Position numbers and translations under genes: made by a program. A stretch of DNA of 64,000 nucleotides. Source: Corynebacterium sp. ACRQK (GTDB lineage: Bacteria > Actinomycetota > Actinomycetes > Mycobacteriales > Mycobacteriaceae). Shown here in pieces: positions 17,399 to 26,663 of this stretch; position 1 is the stretch's first letter; the number at the start of each line of letters is the position of its first letter. Location of the stretch: assembly GCF_022345965.1 (NCBI RefSeq), contig NZ_JAKRMU010000001.1:248001-312000 (forward strand), written 5' to 3'. Below the pieces are notes generated by a model. The model did not search any database and was not told where the DNA came from. It saw only the letters and a list, made by a program, of their open reading frames with translations.

Positions 17399-18929
17399 AG
17401 CCGCATCCTCCCGTGCTGCATCCATCCGCCGCGGTCGCCTCGGGCTTCTTTATGCTCGGCATTCCTAGTCCAACGCCCACAGGCGCCGTAGTCGGGGTCT
17501 CCCCCAACTCTGTCATGTCCCCCGCCCGGGTGCGCGTGTGGCTCGCGACTCCGCCGTCGGCGATAAGGAAGTGCGGCGCGGCGTCAGTAATAACAACCTC
17601 CACTACGTCACCTGCCCGGATGTCGCCTTCGGGCGTGAAGTGCACGAGGCGACCGTCTCGGGAGCGGCCCGAACGGCGGTGGGTGCGGTCGTTCTTTCGT
17701 CCATCGGCCTGCACCAGCAGTTCCTGCGTGGTCCCGATGAGTTTGCGGTTCTCCTCTTCGCTGATGCGCTCCTGTAGTGCGAGAAGGCGCTCGTAGCGGT
17801 CCTGCACGACGGCCTTGGGTACCTGGTTTTTCATCTCCGCGGCCGGGGTTCCGGGGCGCGGTGAGTACTGGAACGTGAAGGCACTCGAAAAGCGGGCTTT
17901 CTCCACTACGTCCATCGTCGCCTGGAAGTCCTCCTCAGTTTCGCCGGGGAAGCCAACGATGATGTCGGTGGTGATCGCCGCGTGCGGGATACGTTCGCGC
18001 ACCTTGTCGAGGATCCCCAAGAACTTCTTGGAGCGGTAGGAGCGCTTCATGTCCTTCAGTACCTTGTCCGACCCGGACTGTAGCGGCATGTGCAGCTGCG
18101 GGCACACGGCGGGGGTCTCGGACATCGCGTCGATCACGTCGTCGGTGAACTCGGCCGGGTGGGGGCTGGTGAAGCGGAGGCGTTCCAGGCCTTCGATTTC
18201 CCCGCAGGCGCGCAGAAGCTTAGAGAATGCGGTGCGGTCACGTTCGAGGGTTTCGTCTGCGAAGTTCACGCCGTAGGCGTTGACGTTCTGTCCGAGCAGC
18301 GTGACTTCGCTAACGCCTTGGTCTACCAGCGCCTTGACCTCAGCCAGGATCTCGCCGGGACGGCGGTCCTGCTCCTTGCCGCGCAGCGAGGGCACGATGC
18401 AGAAGGTGCAGGTATTGTTGCAGCCGACGGAGACGGAAACCCAGCCAGCGTAGGCGGATTCGCGCTTGGCGGGAAGTACGGAGGGGAATTCTTCGAGTGC
18501 GTCGAAGATCTCCACTTCTGCCTTGTGGTTGTGCGCCGAGCGCTCCAGCAGCGTGGGCAATGAGCCTAAGTTGTGGGTGCCGAAGACCACGTCGACCCAT
18601 GGGGCTTTGTCCACCACGGTCTGCTTGTCCTTCTGCGCCATGCATCCCCCCACGGCGATCTGCATGCCGGGGTGCTCGTCCTTGATGGCCTTCATCTGGC
18701 CAAGGGTTCCGTAGAGGCGTTTGTCCGCGTTCTCGCGGACCGCGCAGGTGTTGAACACCACGACGTCCGGCGTGGCGCCCTCATTTGCGGGCACATACCC
18801 GGAGTCTTCCAGTAGGCCGGACAGTCGCTCGGAATCGTGGACGTTCATCTGGCAGCCGAAGGTGCGCACTTCGTAGGTGCGACCGGCGCCAGAGTTCTCG
18901 CTCGTTTGCGTCTGAATCGTCTGTGTCAC
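17391..18929 (-). CDS. miaB: tRNA-i6A37 methylthiotransferase MiaB
   Basis: A 512-residue radical-SAM enzyme that adds a methylthio group to i6A37 in tRNA. It has the N-terminal MTTase domain with three cluster cysteines (TFGCQMN, NTCAVRE, GGCMAQ), the radical SAM CxxxCxxC motif as CNNTCTFC, and a C-terminal TRAM domain. An extra C-terminal tail with four Cys ends [10 protein letters not shown], beyond the catalytic need. Start GTG 18929 follows a TAGGGT -10 by seven bases, consistent with a leaderless mRNA. Confidence 0.95.
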   Translation of the reverse strand: MTQTIQTQTSENSGAGRTYEVRTFGCQMNVHDSERLSGLLEDSGYVPANEGATPDVVVFNTCAVRENADKRLYGTLGQMKAIKDEHPGMQIAVGGCMAQKDKQTVVDKAPWVDVVFGTHNLGSLPTLLERSAHNHKAEVEIFDALEEFPSVLPAKRESAYAGWVSVSVGCNNTCTFCIVPSLRGKEQDRRPGEILAEVKALVDQGVSEVTLLGQNVNAYGVNFADETLERDRTAFSKLLRACGEIEGLERLRFTSPHPAEFTDDVIDAMSETPAVCPQLHMPLQSGSDKVLKDMKRSYRSKKFLGILDKVRERIPHAAITTDIIVGFPGETEEDFQATMDVVEKARFSSAFTFQYSPRPGTPAAEMKNQVPKAVVQDRYERLLALQERISEEENRKLIGTTQELLVQADGRKNDRTHRRSGRSRDGRLVHFTPEGDIRAGDVVEVVITDAAPHFLIADGGVASHTRTRAGDMTELGETPTTAPVGVGLGMPSIKKPEATAADGCSTGGCGCE

Positions 18930-18994
18930 GTGGATTACCCTACCCCTTTGCCCGCCGCGTTTAGAAAAGTGAGGTCCTTGCTAGTGGCGCCCCA

Positions 18995-19594
18995 CTACAG
19001 CTCCTCTATTCGCGCATCCAGCGCGCGGCGTGCGTATGTCATCGCTATGCCCTGCGGGAATCCGCGACGCGCGGCCACGCCCACTACGCGGCGCAGCGCC
19101 TTGTCGTATTCCTTGCGGTCGGCGGGGCGGGTCTTTACGCTGCCTGCCTTCTTGGTCACGAGGTATTCCAGGATCTGTTCCTGGGATTCCTCGTCCACTT
19201 GTGCCAACGCATCCTCGATCAACGCCTGGGCAATGCCCTTGCGTTGCAGCTCTCGGCGCAGCACTGCGACAGACTTCTTCTGGTTTTTCTCCCGCTGCCG
19301 TACCCACTCTTTGGCAAACTCCGCGTCGTCCAGCATTCCATTAGCCCTGCAGCGGTCGATTACCTCCTCCACCCCCTCGGGTTCAAAGTCGGCGTCGAGC
19401 AGCCTCTGGCGCAGCTCCGCCGTGGAGCGTGCTCGATGGTTGATCAGCCGCACTGCCTTGGCCTTGATCGGCGCGAGCTTTTCCTCCTCCGCCGCATCCA
19501 GAAACACCTCGCCCTCTCCCGGCGAATAGTTGGCGATCGCCTGTCGCAGCGCTTCTATCTTCTGCTCGCGCTTCTTATGCCTTGTCGGCATCAT
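18995..19594 (-). CDS. recX: RecA regulator RecX
   Basis: A 199-residue, mostly helical, charged protein with the three-helix RecX repeats (AVRLINHRARSTAELRQRL, then IDRCRANGMLDDAEFAKEWV). RecX binds RecA filaments and inhibits strand exchange and co-protease activity. The start overlaps the recA stop by one base (TAATG), so recX is translationally coupled to recA and shares its SOS control. Confidence 0.93.
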   Translation of the reverse strand: MMPTRHKKREQKIEALRQAIANYSPGEGEVFLDAAEEEKLAPIKAKAVRLINHRARSTAELRQRLLDADFEPEGVEEVIDRCRANGMLDDAEFAKEWVRQREKNQKKSVAVLRRELQRKGIAQALIEDALAQVDEESQEQILEYLVTKKAGSVKTRPADRKEYDKALRRVVGVAARRGFPQGIAMTYARRALDARIEEL

Positions 19595-20721
19595 TAGTTG
19601 GCATCGTCATCGTCGAAGTTCGGGCTCAGGTCGATGGGCTTATCCTCATCCGACTGGTCTCCAGCAGCTTCCCCAGCCGGCTCGTCCTTCATCTTGGCGT
19701 AGGGGCCAATCTTCAGTTCGCGCGCAATGCGATCCTCCAGCTCCGCGGATAGATCCGGGTTGTTCCTGAGGAATTCGCGGGCCTTCTCCTTGCCCTGGCC
19801 CAGCTGGTCGCCGTCGTAGGTAAACCAGGAGCCAGACTTCTTGATCAGACCGGTCTCCACGCCAAGGTCGATGATGGAGCCCTCCCGCGAAATACCTTCG
19901 CCGTAGAGGATGTCGAACTCCGCGATCTTGAACGGCGGCGAGACCTTGTTCTTCACGATCTTCAGGCGGGTTCGGTTACCCACCACGTCCTGGCCATCCT
20001 TCAACGCCTGGATGCGGCGAATGTCGCAGCGCACGGAGGCGTAGAACTTCAGCGCCTTACCACCGGTGGTGGTCTCCGGAGAGCCGAACATCACACCGAT
20101 CTTCTCGCGCAGCTGGTTAATGAAGATCGCTGTCGTACCCGTCTGGTACAGCGCACCAGTCATCTTGCGCAGAGCTTGGCTCATCAGGCGGGCCTGCAGG
20201 CCAACGTGCGAATCGCCCATTTCGCCGTCGATCTCCGCCTTGGGGGTGAGCGCCGCCACGGAGTCCACCACGATGATGTCGATGGCGCCCGAACGGATCA
20301 ACATGTCCGCGATCTCCAGCGCCTGCTCGCCCGTGTCCGGCTGGGAAACCAACAGCGCGTCCGTGTCTACGCCCAGCGCGCGGGCGTACTCTGGGTCCAA
20401 CGCATGCTCCGCATCGACGAATGCCGCGATGCCGCCGGCACGCTGAGCCTCTGCGATTGCATGCAGCGCCACGGTGGTCTTACCGGAGGACTCCGGCCCG
20501 TAGATCTCCACCACGCGACCGCGCGGGAAACCACCAATGCCCAGCGCCGCGTTAATTGCGATGTTGCCGGAAGAAATTGCCTGGATTGGTGGGCGGGTAT
20601 CGTCGCCCAGGCGCATGATCGCGCCCTTGCCGAAGTCCTTCTCGATCTGCGCCATCGCAAGCTCCAGCGCCTTCGACCGATCCTTCCCCGCCGCGGCGGT
20701 CTGCTTCTTCTTCGGTGGCAT
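19594..20721 (-). CDS. recA: Recombinase RecA
   Basis: A 375-residue RecA. Walker A GPESSGKT is at 75-82 and Walker [11 protein letters not shown] follows; the C-terminus is acidic ([16 protein letters not shown]). RecA forms filaments on ssDNA, drives recombination and triggers LexA self-cleavage. The frame is open upstream to an ATG at 20790, but ATG 20721 (MPPKKKQT) fits the family start and has AAGGAG ten bases before it. A strong SOS box lies at 20896-20911. No intein is present. Confidence 0.97.
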   Translation of the reverse strand: MPPKKKQTAAAGKDRSKALELAMAQIEKDFGKGAIMRLGDDTRPPIQAISSGNIAINAALGIGGFPRGRVVEIYGPESSGKTTVALHAIAEAQRAGGIAAFVDAEHALDPEYARALGVDTDALLVSQPDTGEQALEIADMLIRSGAIDIIVVDSVAALTPKAEIDGEMGDSHVGLQARLMSQALRKMTGALYQTGTTAIFINQLREKIGVMFGSPETTTGGKALKFYASVRCDIRRIQALKDGQDVVGNRTRLKIVKNKVSPPFKIAEFDILYGEGISREGSIIDLGVETGLIKKSGSWFTYDGDQLGQGKEKAREFLRNNPDLSAELEDRIARELKIGPYAKMKDEPAGEAAGDQSDEDKPIDLSPNFDDDDAN

Positions 20722-20895
20722 AGAGTTGCTGCTCCTTACATCTGCTGTGACGTCCGGTGTTTTCAGTTCCGGTGTGTTCAATATCGTCATCTTCTTCGCA
20801 CCCCCGATCTACTTAGACCGGCAGTGCTCCGAAAAGGTTCATTGATAGTTGTACTCGACCGCGCGGACAACCATCGTTTCCGACACACACCCTAC

Positions 20896-20911
20896 ACGAA
20901 CCTGTGTTCGA
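20896..20911. promoter_or_regulatory. SOS box upstream of recA
   Basis: ACGAACCTGTGTTCGA matches 12 of the 14 fixed positions of TCGAACANNTGTTCGA, the best LexA-site match in the window. It lies 175 bases upstream of the chosen recA start and 55 bases downstream of the DUF3046 gene, so it controls recA-recX, probably through a long leader. Confidence 0.8.
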
Positions 20912-20965
20912 TTGTTTAGCTGACCTTCCCACAAGAACGAACCGTGGGCGTCAATAGACAAAAAG

Positions 20966-21172
20966 CTAGATATCCTCACCCAAGCGACGCTCTTCAGGCA
21001 CATCGAAGTCATCGCACAGCGCCAACCACACATCACGGGGATCATACCCTTGTTCGATTAGCGCGGCAGGCGTATCCCCCAGCGAGCTCAGCACATGAGT
21101 ATCTGCAACAAAGGCTCGGAAGCTATCTCCGAACTCGCCCAAAGTCAGCCGATCAAACTCTGTTCTGCGCAT
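20966..21172 (-). CDS. DUF3046 small protein
   Basis: A 68-residue acidic protein (MRRTEFDRLTLGEFGDSF at the N-terminus, DPRDVWLALCDDFDVP near the end), of the family commonly found upstream of recA in actinobacteria. Function is unknown. A TAGATT -10 hexamer ends eight bases before the ATG on the minus strand, implying a leaderless mRNA. It is divergent from bioY. Confidence 0.85.
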   Translation of the reverse strand: MRRTEFDRLTLGEFGDSFRAFVADTHVLSSLGDTPAALIEQGYDPRDVWLALCDDFDVPEERRLGEDI

Positions 21173-21210
21173 GGTCTACCAATCTACACCCCCGCCCAAG
21201 AACCCCGCCT

Positions 21211-21223
21211 TGAACGGTGTTCA
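21211..21223. promoter_or_regulatory. BioQ-like operator of bioYMN
   Basis: TGAACGGTGTTCA is a palindrome with five-base arms, close to the corynebacterial BioQ motif TGAAC-N3-GTTAC. It overlaps the -35 region of the bioY promoter, where a TetR-type repressor would block transcription. The palindrome extends one more pair on each side. Confidence 0.65.
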
Positions 21224-21242
21224 AGTTCTGAGATATCTGGGT

Positions 21243-21248
21243 TATTAT
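21243..21248 (+). promoter_or_regulatory. bioY -10 element, leaderless
   Basis: TATTAT ends seven bases before the bioY ATG at 21256 with no ribosome binding site between, so the mRNA is predicted to start at the ATG. Confidence 0.65.
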
Positions 21249-21255
21249 CATATTT

Positions 21256-21837
21256 ATGTCACACTCAGAAACTACAAAGATTAAGGCAGTAGACCTCGCA
21301 TACATCGCCGTGTTCGCCGCCCTCATCATCGTGCTCGGCGGCGTGCAGTTGCCCATCGGCGTAGCCGGCGTACCCATCGTCCTACAAAACATGGGCATCG
21401 TCCTGGCTTCCCTCATTCTCGGCTTCTGGCGCGGCGGCCTGGCCACCACCCTATTCATCGCAGTGGGCTTCGTTGGCGTACCGAACATGGCCGGATGGAA
21501 GCCCGCCGCCGCAGCCGTCGCAGGCCCCACCGTCGGCTACATCGTCGGCTACGTCATCGCCGCTTTCGTCATCGGCCTTATCGCTCAGTACGCCCCGCGC
21601 AACACCAATGCGCGCGCCGCCGTGTTCTTCCTCGCGGGCATCCTGGGCGTGATCATCCAGTACCTCTGTGGATCGATCGGCCTGATGGCGCGCCTCGGCT
21701 ACGACCTCGGCACAGCCCTGGCAGCCAATACCCCGTTCATCCCCGGCGACCTCATCAAGGTCACGCTCGCCGTCGCCATCGCTCTGGCTGTCACCAAGGC
21801 GGTGCCAGACCTGCTGCCAACCAAGCGCAAGGCTTAA
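21256..21837 (+). CDS. bioY: Biotin ECF transporter substrate-binding subunit BioY
   Basis: A 193-residue protein with about six membrane segments, starting IKAVDLAYIAVFAALIIVLG. It shows the BioY motifs around QLPIGVAGVPIVLQNMG and the late hydrophobic segment ending FIPGDLIKVTLAVAIA. As the S component it captures biotin and passes it to the bioM/bioN energising module downstream. It is the first gene of bioYMN; bioM follows after three bases. Confidence 0.93.
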   Translation: MSHSETTKIKAVDLAYIAVFAALIIVLGGVQLPIGVAGVPIVLQNMGIVLASLILGFWRGGLATTLFIAVGFVGVPNMAGWKPAAAAVAGPTVGYIVGYVIAAFVIGLIAQYAPRNTNARAAVFFLAGILGVIIQYLCGSIGLMARLGYDLGTALAANTPFIPGDLIKVTLAVAIALAVTKAVPDLLPTKRKA

Positions 21838-21840
21838 AAC

Positions 21841-22536
21841 ATGCCCCTCATCGAATTCGAGAATGTGGGCGTCACCTTCGATACCTCTACAGGCCAGCGC
21901 ACCGTCCTCCAGAACATTAACCTCTCCCTCGACGAACGCCGCATCGGCATTATCGGCGCCAACGGCTCCGGCAAGTCCACCCTGGTGCGCCTCATCAATG
22001 GCCTTACGGAACCCAGCAGTGGAAGGGTGCGCGTCGCGGGGCTCGATGTGGCCAAGCGCGGGCGCGAGGTGCGGCGCAAGGTAGGGTTTGTTTTTAGTGA
22101 CGCCGACAACCAGATCATCATGCCCACGGTCGCCGAGGACGTCGCGTTCTCTCTGCGTTCAACTACCAAAAGCGGCCGCGAAAGGGAGGAAAAGGCAGCT
22201 GCAATGCTGCACACCATGGGGCTGGAACACCTAGCGGACGCCTCCCCCCACTTCCTTTCCGGCGGCGAGAAGCAACTGTTGGCGCTGGCCTCTGTACTGG
22301 TCGTAGAGCCAGAGCTGGTGATCGCCGACGAACCCACTACCCTGCTGGATCTCGGCAACCGCCGGATGATCGCTCGCAGGCTGGCCGACCTCCCGCAGCA
22401 ACTGATCGTGGTTACGCACGACCTAGAGTTGCTGGAAAACATGGATCGCGTTCTGTGGATCGCCGACGGCGACGTACGGGGGGATGGCCCGGCCGAACGC
22501 GTCATCTCCGACTACGTAGCGAGCTTCGGCGGGTAG
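21841..22536 (+). CDS. bioM: Biotin ECF transporter ATPase BioM
   Basis: A 231-residue ABC ATPase with Walker A GANGSGKST, signature LSGGEKQ, Walker B LVIADEPTT and switch His in VVTHDLE. It energises BioY through the BioN scaffold at the cytoplasmic face of the membrane. The ATG directly follows the bioY stop. Confidence 0.93.
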   Translation: MPLIEFENVGVTFDTSTGQRTVLQNINLSLDERRIGIIGANGSGKSTLVRLINGLTEPSSGRVRVAGLDVAKRGREVRRKVGFVFSDADNQIIMPTVAEDVAFSLRSTTKSGREREEKAAAMLHTMGLEHLADASPHFLSGGEKQLLALASVLVVEPELVIADEPTTLLDLGNRRMIARRLADLPQQLIVVTHDLELLENMDRVLWIADGDVRGDGPAERVISDYVASFGG

Positions 22537-22543
22537 GTAAGCA

Positions 22544-23170
22544 ATGGCAAAGTCCCTCCACATCAATGTCCCGCTGTCGGTGTACCACCCAGGACAGTCG
22601 ATTCTGCACCGCGCCCGGCCGGGGCTAAAAATTTTGTTGCTCTTCTTGTTCCTGGTCGGCAGCGCCATCTGGGCAACTGTGCCGTGGCAGGCAGGGGTGG
22701 TAGCCGCCTTCACCATCGCGTGCTATTTGGTGGCGCGCATCCCCGTGGGCTTGGCGCTGCGCCAGTTGTTCGCGCCCGCCGTACTGCTGCTAGCCTTCGC
22801 CGCGCTGCTGTGGTGGCAACGGGACTTCCCTACAGCGCTGACCTACTTCGTGGTGATCCTCTCCGCGGTGGCCATGGCAACTCTGCTGACCCTAACGACC
22901 ACCATCGGACAGCTCATGGACGCTGTCGAGGCCGGCCTGCGGCCCCTGGGCAGGATCGGCCTGCCGGTAGAAACTATCAGCCTACTGGTGGCACTGACCA
23001 TCCGCCTGATTCCGCTGACGGCACTGACGGTCAACGAGGTACTGGACGCAAGAAAAGCACGGGGCGCGTCGCGCTCCGTGCTTGCCTTCGGCGTGCCGGT
23101 GATTGTTCGCAGCCTTTTGCGAGCCCGTCGCCTCGGAGAGGCGCTGAAGTCCCGCGGGGTCGGTAACTAG
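22544..23170 (+). CDS. bioN: Biotin ECF transporter transmembrane subunit BioN
   Basis: A 208-residue EcfT-type protein with four or five membrane segments and the two cytoplasmic coupling motifs, DARKARG near residue 167 and LKSRG near residue 204, that contact the ATPase. It completes the bioYMN unit. It converges on pspA with a nine-base gap. Confidence 0.92.
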   Translation: MAKSLHINVPLSVYHPGQSILHRARPGLKILLLFLFLVGSAIWATVPWQAGVVAAFTIACYLVARIPVGLALRQLFAPAVLLLAFAALLWWQRDFPTALTYFVVILSAVAMATLLTLTTTIGQLMDAVEAGLRPLGRIGLPVETISLLVALTIRLIPLTALTVNEVLDARKARGASRSVLAFGVPVIVRSLLRARRLGEALKSRGVGN

Positions 23171-23179
23171 CCGGAAGAA

Positions 23180-24022
23180 CTAGCTTTCGCCACGCAGCTG
23201 GCGCATGCGCTCGGCCACTGCATCCTGGCTGACGTTGCCCGCCTGCGGCTGGGCCTGTTCGATGGCCTCCTGCTGCTGTGCTCCACTCAGCTGATTCTTC
23301 GCGCCACCTTGCATCTCTGCACGGATCTGCTCCAGGCGGGAGTGTCCGGCCATCTGGATTCCGGCCTGCTCCACCTCCGCCATGCGGCCCTGCACAGAGT
23401 TCTGTGCCAGCTCGGCCTGGCCGAGGGCGTTGGCGTAGCGGCGTTCGACCTTTTCGCGCACCTGGTCCAGGTTCGGGGATCCATTGGAGGTAACGGCATT
23501 CATGGACTGCAGGGAGTCGGCAACCTTCTCCTGCATCTTCGCCTGCTCCAGCTGGCTCAGCAGCTTGGTGCGCTCCGCGGCCTTCTGCTGCAGCTGCATG
23601 GAGTTGCGCTCCACGGCCTGCTTGGCCTGCGCGGCCTGCTGCAGGGCCTGGTCGTGCAGGCTCTTCATGTCCTCCACCGACTGCTCCGCCGTCACCAGCT
23701 GTGCGGCGAAGGCTTCGGCAGCGTTTTCGTACTCCATGGCCTTCTGCTGGTCACCCTGAGCGCGGGCCTTGTCGGCGAGGTTCAGCGCCTGCTTGGTGTT
23801 GGCCTGCAGCTTCTCTACCTCTTCGAGCTGGCGGTTCAGCTTCATCTCCAACTGACGCTGGTTGCCGATAACCGCCGCTGCCTGCTGGGATAGTGCCTGG
23901 TGCTGCTTCTGCGCCTCTGCGATGGCCTGTTCGATCTGAATCTTCGGATCGGCGTTTTCTTCGATCTTGTTATCGAAGAGCGCCATCAGGTACTTCCACG
24001 CCTTCACGAACGGATTGGCCAT
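23180..24022 (-). CDS. pspA: PspA/IM30-family membrane-stress protein
   Basis: A 280-residue, almost wholly coiled-coil, Gln/Ala-rich protein beginning [22 protein letters not shown] with an amphipathic helix. It matches the PspA/IM30 (35-kDa antigen) family that coats and stabilises damaged membrane. It has a strong GAAGGAG site. It lies 94 bases after clgR, the arrangement of the mycobacterial envelope-stress operon (clgR-pspA), but the membrane partner genes found there are missing; bioN follows on the opposite strand. Confidence 0.88.
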   Translation of the reverse strand: MANPFVKAWKYLMALFDNKIEENADPKIQIEQAIAEAQKQHQALSQQAAAVIGNQRQLEMKLNRQLEEVEKLQANTKQALNLADKARAQGDQQKAMEYENAAEAFAAQLVTAEQSVEDMKSLHDQALQQAAQAKQAVERNSMQLQQKAAERTKLLSQLEQAKMQEKVADSLQSMNAVTSNGSPNLDQVREKVERRYANALGQAELAQNSVQGRMAEVEQAGIQMAGHSRLEQIRAEMQGGAKNQLSGAQQQEAIEQAQPQAGNVSQDAVAERMRQLRGES

Positions 24023-24116
24023 GAGCTATTGCTCCTTCATTGAGAGGTTAAAACGGGCTAAAAGTATTTCTTTTGCGCGGATAATACTACCAAGAATCCT
24101 CCGCGCACCCTTGCAC

Positions 24117-24476
24117 TTAGGCTCGTTCGACGGCCCCCGCTGCCATGTTCGCAGCCAGCTCGGCGGCCGCCGCATCCAGAGCCATCATCGACGCAGCTTC
24201 CAAGATCACCGAAGCCACCGAAACGGCCATTGCATGGCACACGCTGGCCAGCAGCTCAGAGGAAACTTCCTTGCGGCCGCGCTCCAGCTCCGAAAGATAG
24301 CCCGGGCTGACATTTGCCAGCGAGGCCAACTGGCGCAACGTAAAACCGTTGTTGGTGCGGTATTCCTTCAGGGTCGCACCCAGTGCCTCCCGCAGCAGCG
24401 GTTCGTCCGCGGGCATCCGCTCGGACGGACGCTCCACCGCAACCGTATCCATGACCATAGTATTGTGATTCATCAA
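24117..24476 (-). CDS. clgR: XRE-family regulator ClgR
   Basis: A roughly 119-residue regulator with a helix-turn-helix (TLRQLASLANVSPGYLSELE, about residues 46-65) followed by RGRKEVSSELL, the ClgR signature. In corynebacteria and mycobacteria ClgR activates clp protease genes and stress genes. The C-terminus is Ala-rich (AAAAELAANMAAG), reminiscent of the Clp-degraded Ala-Ala end of streptomycete ClgR, though here it ends VERA. Several ATG codons cluster at the start (24476, 24473, 24458, 24452), so the start is uncertain. Confidence 0.88.
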   Translation of the reverse strand: MMNHNTMVMDTVAVERPSERMPADEPLLREALGATLKEYRTNNGFTLRQLASLANVSPGYLSELERGRKEVSSELLASVCHAMAVSVASVILEAASMMALDAAAAELAANMAAGAVERA

Positions 24477-24516
24477 TCATCCCAACGTCTCGGGCGACGA
24501 ATTTGTTCCCGCCAGT

Positions 24517-25032
24517 TTACGCGCAAGCCATTTCCAGCGCGCGGTTTACGCTGAACCGGCGAATCTCTGCCCGCAGCTGCGCCGCATCCAGCCCTGCGAA
24601 CTCGCCTTCGTTAACCAGCCGCGCATACTCTGCGTACAGATTTTCCACCCGCGCTCCCCGCACACTGTCGTAGACGGCAATGAAGACCTCTCCCGCCGGG
24701 TGCCCATCTTGTGGGTCGGGACCGGCCACGCCCGTCAGCGCCACGCCAACATCTGCTCCGCAACGCCGCGCCGCTCCCGCTGCTAATTCCGCCGCGGTCT
24801 CCGCCGCCACCGGTCCATGTGCGCGCAGGGTTTCCTCGTTCACTCCCGCCAGGTCGTGCTTGAGTTCTGTTGCATAGACAATGACGCCACCGCGTAGGAC
24901 CGCCGAAGCCCCAGGTACCTCTGCAACCGTGGCCGCGCACAGACCTGCGGTTAGGGATTCTGCCGTCGCGATGGTCAGCCCCCGCCGGGTGAACTCCCGG
25001 ACTAGGTGTTCGGCGGCGGGGTTCACCGTCAT
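24517..25032 (-). CDS. CinA C-terminal-domain amidohydrolase
   Basis: A 171-residue protein consisting only of the CinA C-terminal (PncC-type) domain, which deamidates nicotinamide mononucleotide in pyridine nucleotide salvage. Motifs include ATAESLTAGLCAATVAEVPG and VALTGVAGPDPQDGHPAGEV. The N-terminal COG1058 domain of full CinA is absent, as is common next to pgsA. Its ATG directly follows the pgsA stop (TAGATG), so the two are coupled. Confidence 0.9.
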   Translation of the reverse strand: MTVNPAAEHLVREFTRRGLTIATAESLTAGLCAATVAEVPGASAVLRGGVIVYATELKHDLAGVNEETLRAHGPVAAETAAELAAGAARRCGADVGVALTGVAGPDPQDGHPAGEVFIAVYDSVRGARVENLYAEYARLVNEGEFAGLDAAQLRAEIRRFSVNRALEMACA

Positions 25033-25635
25033 CTAGGCGTTTTCCTTGCGTGAATCCAGGATGTACTGCACCCCGGTCACTACTGTCTGTACCACGGCAA
25101 CACCCATCACAATCACGGCGATGGTCTGCACCACCCCGCCGAACGGAAGAATGTAGAGGAACACCGCCAGGGTCTGCAGAACCGTCTTCAGCTTGCCGCC
25201 CTTGGAGGCCGGAACGACGTTGCCCTTGCGCGCCAGCACCATGCGCCAAACGGTGATGCCCAACTCACGCACCACGACGATCGCGGTAACCCACCACGGC
25301 AGCTCGCCCAAAATATTCAAGCTGACGAACGCGGAGATCATCAGTGCCTTATCTGCGATCGGGTCGGCCAGCTTGCCGAAGTCGGTGATGACCTCGTAGC
25401 GCCGAGCCAGGTAGCCATCCAGCTGGTCGGTGAACATCAACAGGCTAAAGGCAAGCAGCGCCCACCAGCGGTGAGCCAAATCTGGTTCGGCCCCCGGCAC
25501 TGCCCAGTCCCCGGAGGTCAGAATCAGCCAGAGGAACACCGGGATCAGAGCAATGCGAATGCACGTGAGTACATTCGGCAAGCTCACGCTGTGGACGAAG
25601 GTGCCGAACGAAGATCGCGGTGCTGAAGTGTTCAC
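25033..25635 (-). CDS. pgsA: Phosphatidylglycerophosphate synthase PgsA
   Basis: A 200-residue CDP-alcohol phosphatidyltransferase with about six membrane segments. The family motif D-x2-D-G-x2-A-R-x8-G-x3-D-x3-D is visible in outline as DQLDGYLARRYEVITDFGKLADPIAD. It makes phosphatidylglycerophosphate from CDP-diacylglycerol and glycerol-3-phosphate. It follows terC with six bases between, so it may share the manganese-controlled transcript. Confidence 0.9.
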   Translation of the reverse strand: MNTSAPRSSFGTFVHSVSLPNVLTCIRIALIPVFLWLILTSGDWAVPGAEPDLAHRWWALLAFSLLMFTDQLDGYLARRYEVITDFGKLADPIADKALMISAFVSLNILGELPWWVTAIVVVRELGITVWRMVLARKGNVVPASKGGKLKTVLQTLAVFLYILPFGGVVQTIAVIVMGVAVVQTVVTGVQYILDSRKENA

Positions 25636-25641
25636 AAGTAC

Positions 25642-26661
25642 CTATCCTACCGTGGAGCTCTTCTCGTTTTCGGCCTGCTTCTTCTTGCCCACCGTCATGC
25701 TCAACACAGTGGTTACGACCAGCACGCCGACGATAACGATAAGCGACAGTTCCACGGAAACCTCGGGAACAGCAACCCCCTCGCCTCCGTTGATAAACGA
25801 AAGATTGTTCTCGTGCAGAGCGTGGAGAATCAGCTTCGTGCCGATGAAAGCCAGGATAATAAAGAGTCCATAACCCAGGTACACCAAACGTTCCAGCAGG
25901 CCGTCCAAGAGGAAGTACAGCTGTCGCAGCCCCATCAGAGCCAAGGCGTTGGTCGTGAACACGATGTACGGCTCACTAGTGATGCCGTAGATGGCGGGGA
26001 TAGAATCGAGGGCGAACAGTACGTCCACGAAGCCGATGGCCACCAGGGCGATGAAAAGTGGCGTCAAGACCTTCTTGCCGTTTTCCTTAAACCACAAACG
26101 GTCCGACTCGTAGTGATCCGAGACATGGATAAACTTCCGGGTCATCTTGATGACCATCATGTCCTGCGGGTCCTTTTCCTCCTCGCCAGAGACCTCGTCC
26201 CACAGCAGCTTCGCCGCGGTCCACAGCAGGAACAGGCCAAACAGGTAGAACACGTCGGACCATGCCTCGATGATCGCCGCCCCCAGGGCGATGAAAATAC
26301 CGCGCAGGATTAGCGCCAACGCGATGCCGATGAGCAGCACCTTTTGCTGGTACTTGCGGGGGATCTTAAAGGAGCTCAGGATCAGGGCGAAGATAAACAG
26401 GTTATCCACGCTCAATGCCTTCTCGGTGATGTAACCGGCGAAGAACTCCAGGCCGTGCTGGTGCGGGTTGCCAGGCTCCCCCCAGGTCAGCCAGAGGAAA
26501 CCGCCGAAAAGGCAGGCGAGTGCCACGTAGAACAGGCTCCACAGTGCCGACTCCTTGATGCTCGGCTCGTGGGGTGTTTTGACGTGGCTATAGAAATCAA
26601 AGACGAAGAACCCGGCGACCACCAAGATGGTGATGGTCCACGTTAGGGCATTTACTTCCAT
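25642..26661 (-). CDS. terC: TerC-family membrane protein, probable Mn2+ exporter
   Basis: A 339-residue protein with about nine membrane segments. It has the TerC features of acidic residues in membrane helices, as in TEKALSVDNLFIF and FVDVLFALDSIPAIYG. TerC proteins of this type export manganese and help metalate secreted enzymes. The assignment is backed by the yybP-ykoY element directly upstream, whose helix includes the GGAGG ribosome binding site six bases before the ATG at 26661. The C-terminus is Lys-rich and cytoplasmic or exposed. Confidence 0.92.
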   Translation of the reverse strand: MEVNALTWTITILVVAGFFVFDFYSHVKTPHEPSIKESALWSLFYVALACLFGGFLWLTWGEPGNPHQHGLEFFAGYITEKALSVDNLFIFALILSSFKIPRKYQQKVLLIGIALALILRGIFIALGAAIIEAWSDVFYLFGLFLLWTAAKLLWDEVSGEEEKDPQDMMVIKMTRKFIHVSDHYESDRLWFKENGKKVLTPLFIALVAIGFVDVLFALDSIPAIYGITSEPYIVFTTNALALMGLRQLYFLLDGLLERLVYLGYGLFIILAFIGTKLILHALHENNLSFINGGEGVAVPEVSVELSLIVIVGVLVVTTVLSMTVGKKKQAENEKSSTVG

Positions 26662-26663
26662 GG

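Noticed and set aside
18982..18997. Hairpin TAGTGG-GGCG-CCACTA at the recX stop
   Set aside because: Only six pairs, overlapping the stop codon, and the following T-run is too distant for an intrinsic terminator.
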